Source: Candidatus Collierbacteria bacterium (GTDB taxonomy: Bacteria; Patescibacteriota; Microgenomatia; UBA1400; MFAQ01). Taken from it: a stretch of DNA of 6,398 nucleotides. Of this stretch, positions 4,767 through 6,398 are shown piece after piece (the first letter of the stretch is position 1; the number at the start of each line of letters is the position of its first letter). Made by a program: the position numbers and the translations under genes. The stretch is taken from NCBI GenBank assembly GCA_903873735.1, contig CAIQPO010000040.1, positions 1 to 6,398 on the forward strand, written 5' to 3'. The notes below the pieces were generated by a model that worked only from the letters and a program-made list of their open reading frames with translations, ran no database searches and was not told where the DNA came from.

Positions 4767-5661
4767 TGCTAACGCCCTGCTACACAGGGCATATCACGCA
4801 TATCCCCCTCTAACGACACCCAAGGGGGAGTTGGTGGGGGCTGTTTATGGATTTTCTACGTTATTGCTTTCTGTAATTGAACGACTGTCGCCTACTCATG
4901 TGGCGGTAGCTTGGGATGTAAAAGGACCTACTTTTAGAAAAGAAGCTTATGCAGAATACAAGGCAAACAGGGGTCCCATGGATGAAGATTTAGTTGATCA
5001 GATTGACAGGGCTAAAGAGGTGGTAGCGGTATTAAATATTCCACAGTTTGGAATTACCGGATTTGAGGCGGATGATATTATCGGGACTCTGGCAAGAGAA
5101 GCAACTGATGAGCAAGACGATGAGGAAAATCAGGTGGTGATTGTAACTGGTGACAGAGACTCTCTTCAATTAATTAAAGATAAAAAAGTGGTGGTGTATT
5201 TACCGATTCACAATAGACAATCACAATCAGAAGTGTTTGATGAGGATAGAGTGGTTGAGGTATATGGCATCAAGCCCTCACAGGTAATTGACTTGAAGGC
5301 ACTCATGGGTGATGCATCTGACAATATTCCTGGAGTGAAGGGAGTGGGGAAAGTGACTGCAACTAAGCTAATTCAGAACTTTGAGACGCTAGAGAAGGTG
5401 TATGAAAACTTAGATTCACCCCTAATTACCAATAAGGTAAGGGAGCTACTTGTTGTAGGAAGAGAATCTGCCTGGCAAAGTAGAGAGTTGGCAACAATTG
5501 ATAGAAATGTGCCGCTAACTTTGTCTTGGGAGGATTGTTTGCTAACAAATTATGATAAGGCTAAGGCAGTGGAGTTGTTTGAGAGTTTGAGTTTTAGGTC
5601 GCTTATTCAGAAGCTCCCAAAAGATCAGTGGGAAAAGCAAGCGGAGGAGGTGTTTGTATGA
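4744..5661 (+). CDS. 5'-3' exonuclease, PolA N-terminal-domain type, stand-alone
   Basis: This is a 305-residue flap/5'-3' exonuclease of the family that forms the N-terminal domain of DNA polymerase I; it removes RNA primers and flaps during replication and repair. The fold signatures are in order: KLVLVDANALLHRAYHA (3-19, metal ligand D8), AWDVKGPTFR (D58), GFEADDIIGTLA (106-117, E108, D110, D111), TGDRDSLQLI (135-144, D137, D139), GDASDNIPG (189-197, D190, D193) and the helix-hairpin-helix GVKGVGKVTA. The C-terminus LSFRSLIQKLP resembles the linker that joins this domain to the rest of Pol I, but the gene stops there, so the nuclease is separate from the polymerase. The start is ATG at 4744, inside the ftsH 3' end and in another frame, because the first conserved strand begins there. 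Upstream in-frame ATGs at 4648 and 4696 would only add ftsH-overlapping residues. No clear Shine-Dalgarno; translational coupling is likely. Confidence 0.93.
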   Translation: MKKLVLVDANALLHRAYHAYPPLTTPKGELVGAVYGFSTLLLSVIERLSPTHVAVAWDVKGPTFRKEAYAEYKANRGPMDEDLVDQIDRAKEVVAVLNIPQFGITGFEADDIIGTLAREATDEQDDEENQVVIVTGDRDSLQLIKDKKVVVYLPIHNRQSQSEVFDEDRVVEVYGIKPSQVIDLKALMGDASDNIPGVKGVGKVTATKLIQNFETLEKVYENLDSPLITNKVRELLVVGRESAWQSRELATIDRNVPLTLSWEDCLLTNYDKAKAVELFESLSFRSLIQKLPKDQWEKQAEEVFV

Positions 5662-6398
5662 AAGTAGCATTAGTGCATGACTACATAAAGGAGTTTGGAG
5701 GAGCGGAAAGAGTTTTGAGGGTGTTGGCTGATATGTACCCAGAGGCGCCAATCTATACAGCTTTCAAAGTAGATTCATCTAGTTGCGCTAGAGAGTTTTC
5801 TGATAGGAAGATTATTGAAAGTGCTTGGGGTTTTCTAATTAAGCGTTGGAACTTGTATAGTCCATTGAGATTTTTATTGCCATTGATTTGGGGGTCGATA
5901 GATTTAAGTGAGTATGATTTGGTAATCACCTCTTGCTCCTCCTATATTGCGAGGGGTTTTAAGGTTGGGGCAAATACAAAAGTGGTTGCGTATTGCCACA
6001 CTCCACCTAGATTTCTCTATGGTTATGAAACGAGCATAAATTTACAAAAATATCTACCGGTGAGGGTGTATGCGGTGATAGTAAACCATTTCCTGAGGGT
6101 GTTTGATTCATGGTCTTCGGAAAGGGTGGACAAGTGGTTGGTCAATTCGGAGAATGTAAGGAGAAGGGTAAAGAAATTTTACAGGAGAGACTCGGTAGTA
6201 GTGTATCCACCTGTGGCGGTTGATGAAATTATTGAACAAACTAAGAAGGATAAAAAGGAAAATTATTTATTGATTGTTTCCCGCTTAGTGGGAGCTAAAG
6301 GTTTGGTGGAAGCTGGAAAGGCGGCTAGCACTTTAGGATTTAGGTTAAAGATTGTTGGTGAGGCGGTTGGTTTTAGTAAAGTGAAGGAGGAGTTGTCA
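5658..6398 (+). CDS. GT4-type glycosyltransferase, WbaZ-like (3' end outside window)
   Basis: The frame begins at ATG 5658, overlapping the exonuclease stop (ATGA, 5658-5661), with a strong purine-rich Shine-Dalgarno (GGAGGAGG, 5643-5650) inside the upstream gene. It is open for 247 codons to the window edge. It reads MKVALVHDYIKEFGGAERVL, the N-terminal glycine-rich acceptor loop of family 4 glycosyltransferases. The sequence VVAYCHTPPRFLYGYE (around residue 110) is typical of WbaZ/mannosyltransferase-like members, and YLLIVSRLVGAKGL opens the C-terminal nucleotide-sugar-binding domain. The EX7E catalytic segment would lie beyond the window. It probably adds a sugar from a nucleotide donor during envelope glycan synthesis at the inner face of the membrane; donor and acceptor cannot be told. 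A cell-envelope cluster may continue to the right. Confidence 0.93.
   Translation, partial: MKVALVHDYIKEFGGAERVLRVLADMYPEAPIYTAFKVDSSSCAREFSDRKIIESAWGFLIKRWNLYSPLRFLLPLIWGSIDLSEYDLVITSCSSYIARGFKVGANTKVVAYCHTPPRFLYGYETSINLQKYLPVRVYAVIVNHFLRVFDSWSSERVDKWLVNSENVRRRVKKFYRRDSVVVYPPVAVDEIIEQTKKDKKENYLLIVSRLVGAKGLVEAGKAASTLGFRLKIVGEAVGFSKVKEELS

Noticed and set aside
1..6398. CRISPR arrays, insertion sequences or phage defence systems
   Set aside because: No regularly spaced repeats, transposase motifs, terminal inverted repeats or defence-family signatures were seen on either strand.

Overview
The window is a low- to medium-GC, gene-dense bacterial segment with almost everything on the + strand. 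Genes abut or overlap, and neither tRNA gene encodes its CCA end. TGA is used as a genuine stop: the ftsH and exonuclease frames both end on TGA at tight gene overlaps. This argues against the UGA-recoding lineages (codes 4 and 25). Small tightly packed genes, a septum-formation protein ending in a Trp-rich tail, a stand-alone PolA-type 5'-3' exonuclease and a WbaZ-like glycosyltransferase together suggest a Patescibacteria/CPR genome, perhaps Microgenomates. This assignment is inference; Chloroflexota or a Firmicute cannot be excluded by eye.

Layout. Positions 2-433 hold the 3' part of a gene whose C-terminus looks like a FtsB/DivIC septum-formation protein. Positions 453-525 (- strand) hold an initiator-like tRNA(CAU) with a canonical acceptor stem and anticodon loop but a non-canonical elbow. 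Head-to-head with it, 608-681 (+) is an elongator tRNA-Met(CAU). Positions 715-1253 form a self-contained unit: near-consensus promoter, leader hairpin, strong Shine-Dalgarno, a 139-codon gene of unknown function with codon usage unlike its neighbours, and an intrinsic terminator. Positions 1258-1470 hold an extended -10 promoter and a compact transcriptional T-box riboswitch whose specifier (TGG) and acceptor-pairing bulge (TGGC) both read tRNA-Trp.

Downstream of the T-box is a tightly packed run: trpS (1486-2490), a Trbp111-like tRNA-binding protein (2491-2826), ftsH (2850-4766), a 5'-3' exonuclease (4744-5661) and a glycosyltransferase running off the window (5658-6398+). Gaps are 0 and 23 bp, then overlaps of 23 and 4 bp, with no visible terminator, so the whole run may sit under the tryptophan T-box.

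How they fit together: the left and centre of the window deal largely with tRNA and translation (two CAU tRNAs, the T-box, TrpRS, a tRNA-binding OB-fold protein). The right half continues into membrane protein quality control, DNA repair/replication and envelope glycan synthesis. The most notable points are the initiator-like tRNA lacking the usual D-loop/T-loop contacts, the minimal T-box with a k-turn and a specifier in the apical loop, and the orphan gene with strong expression signals.
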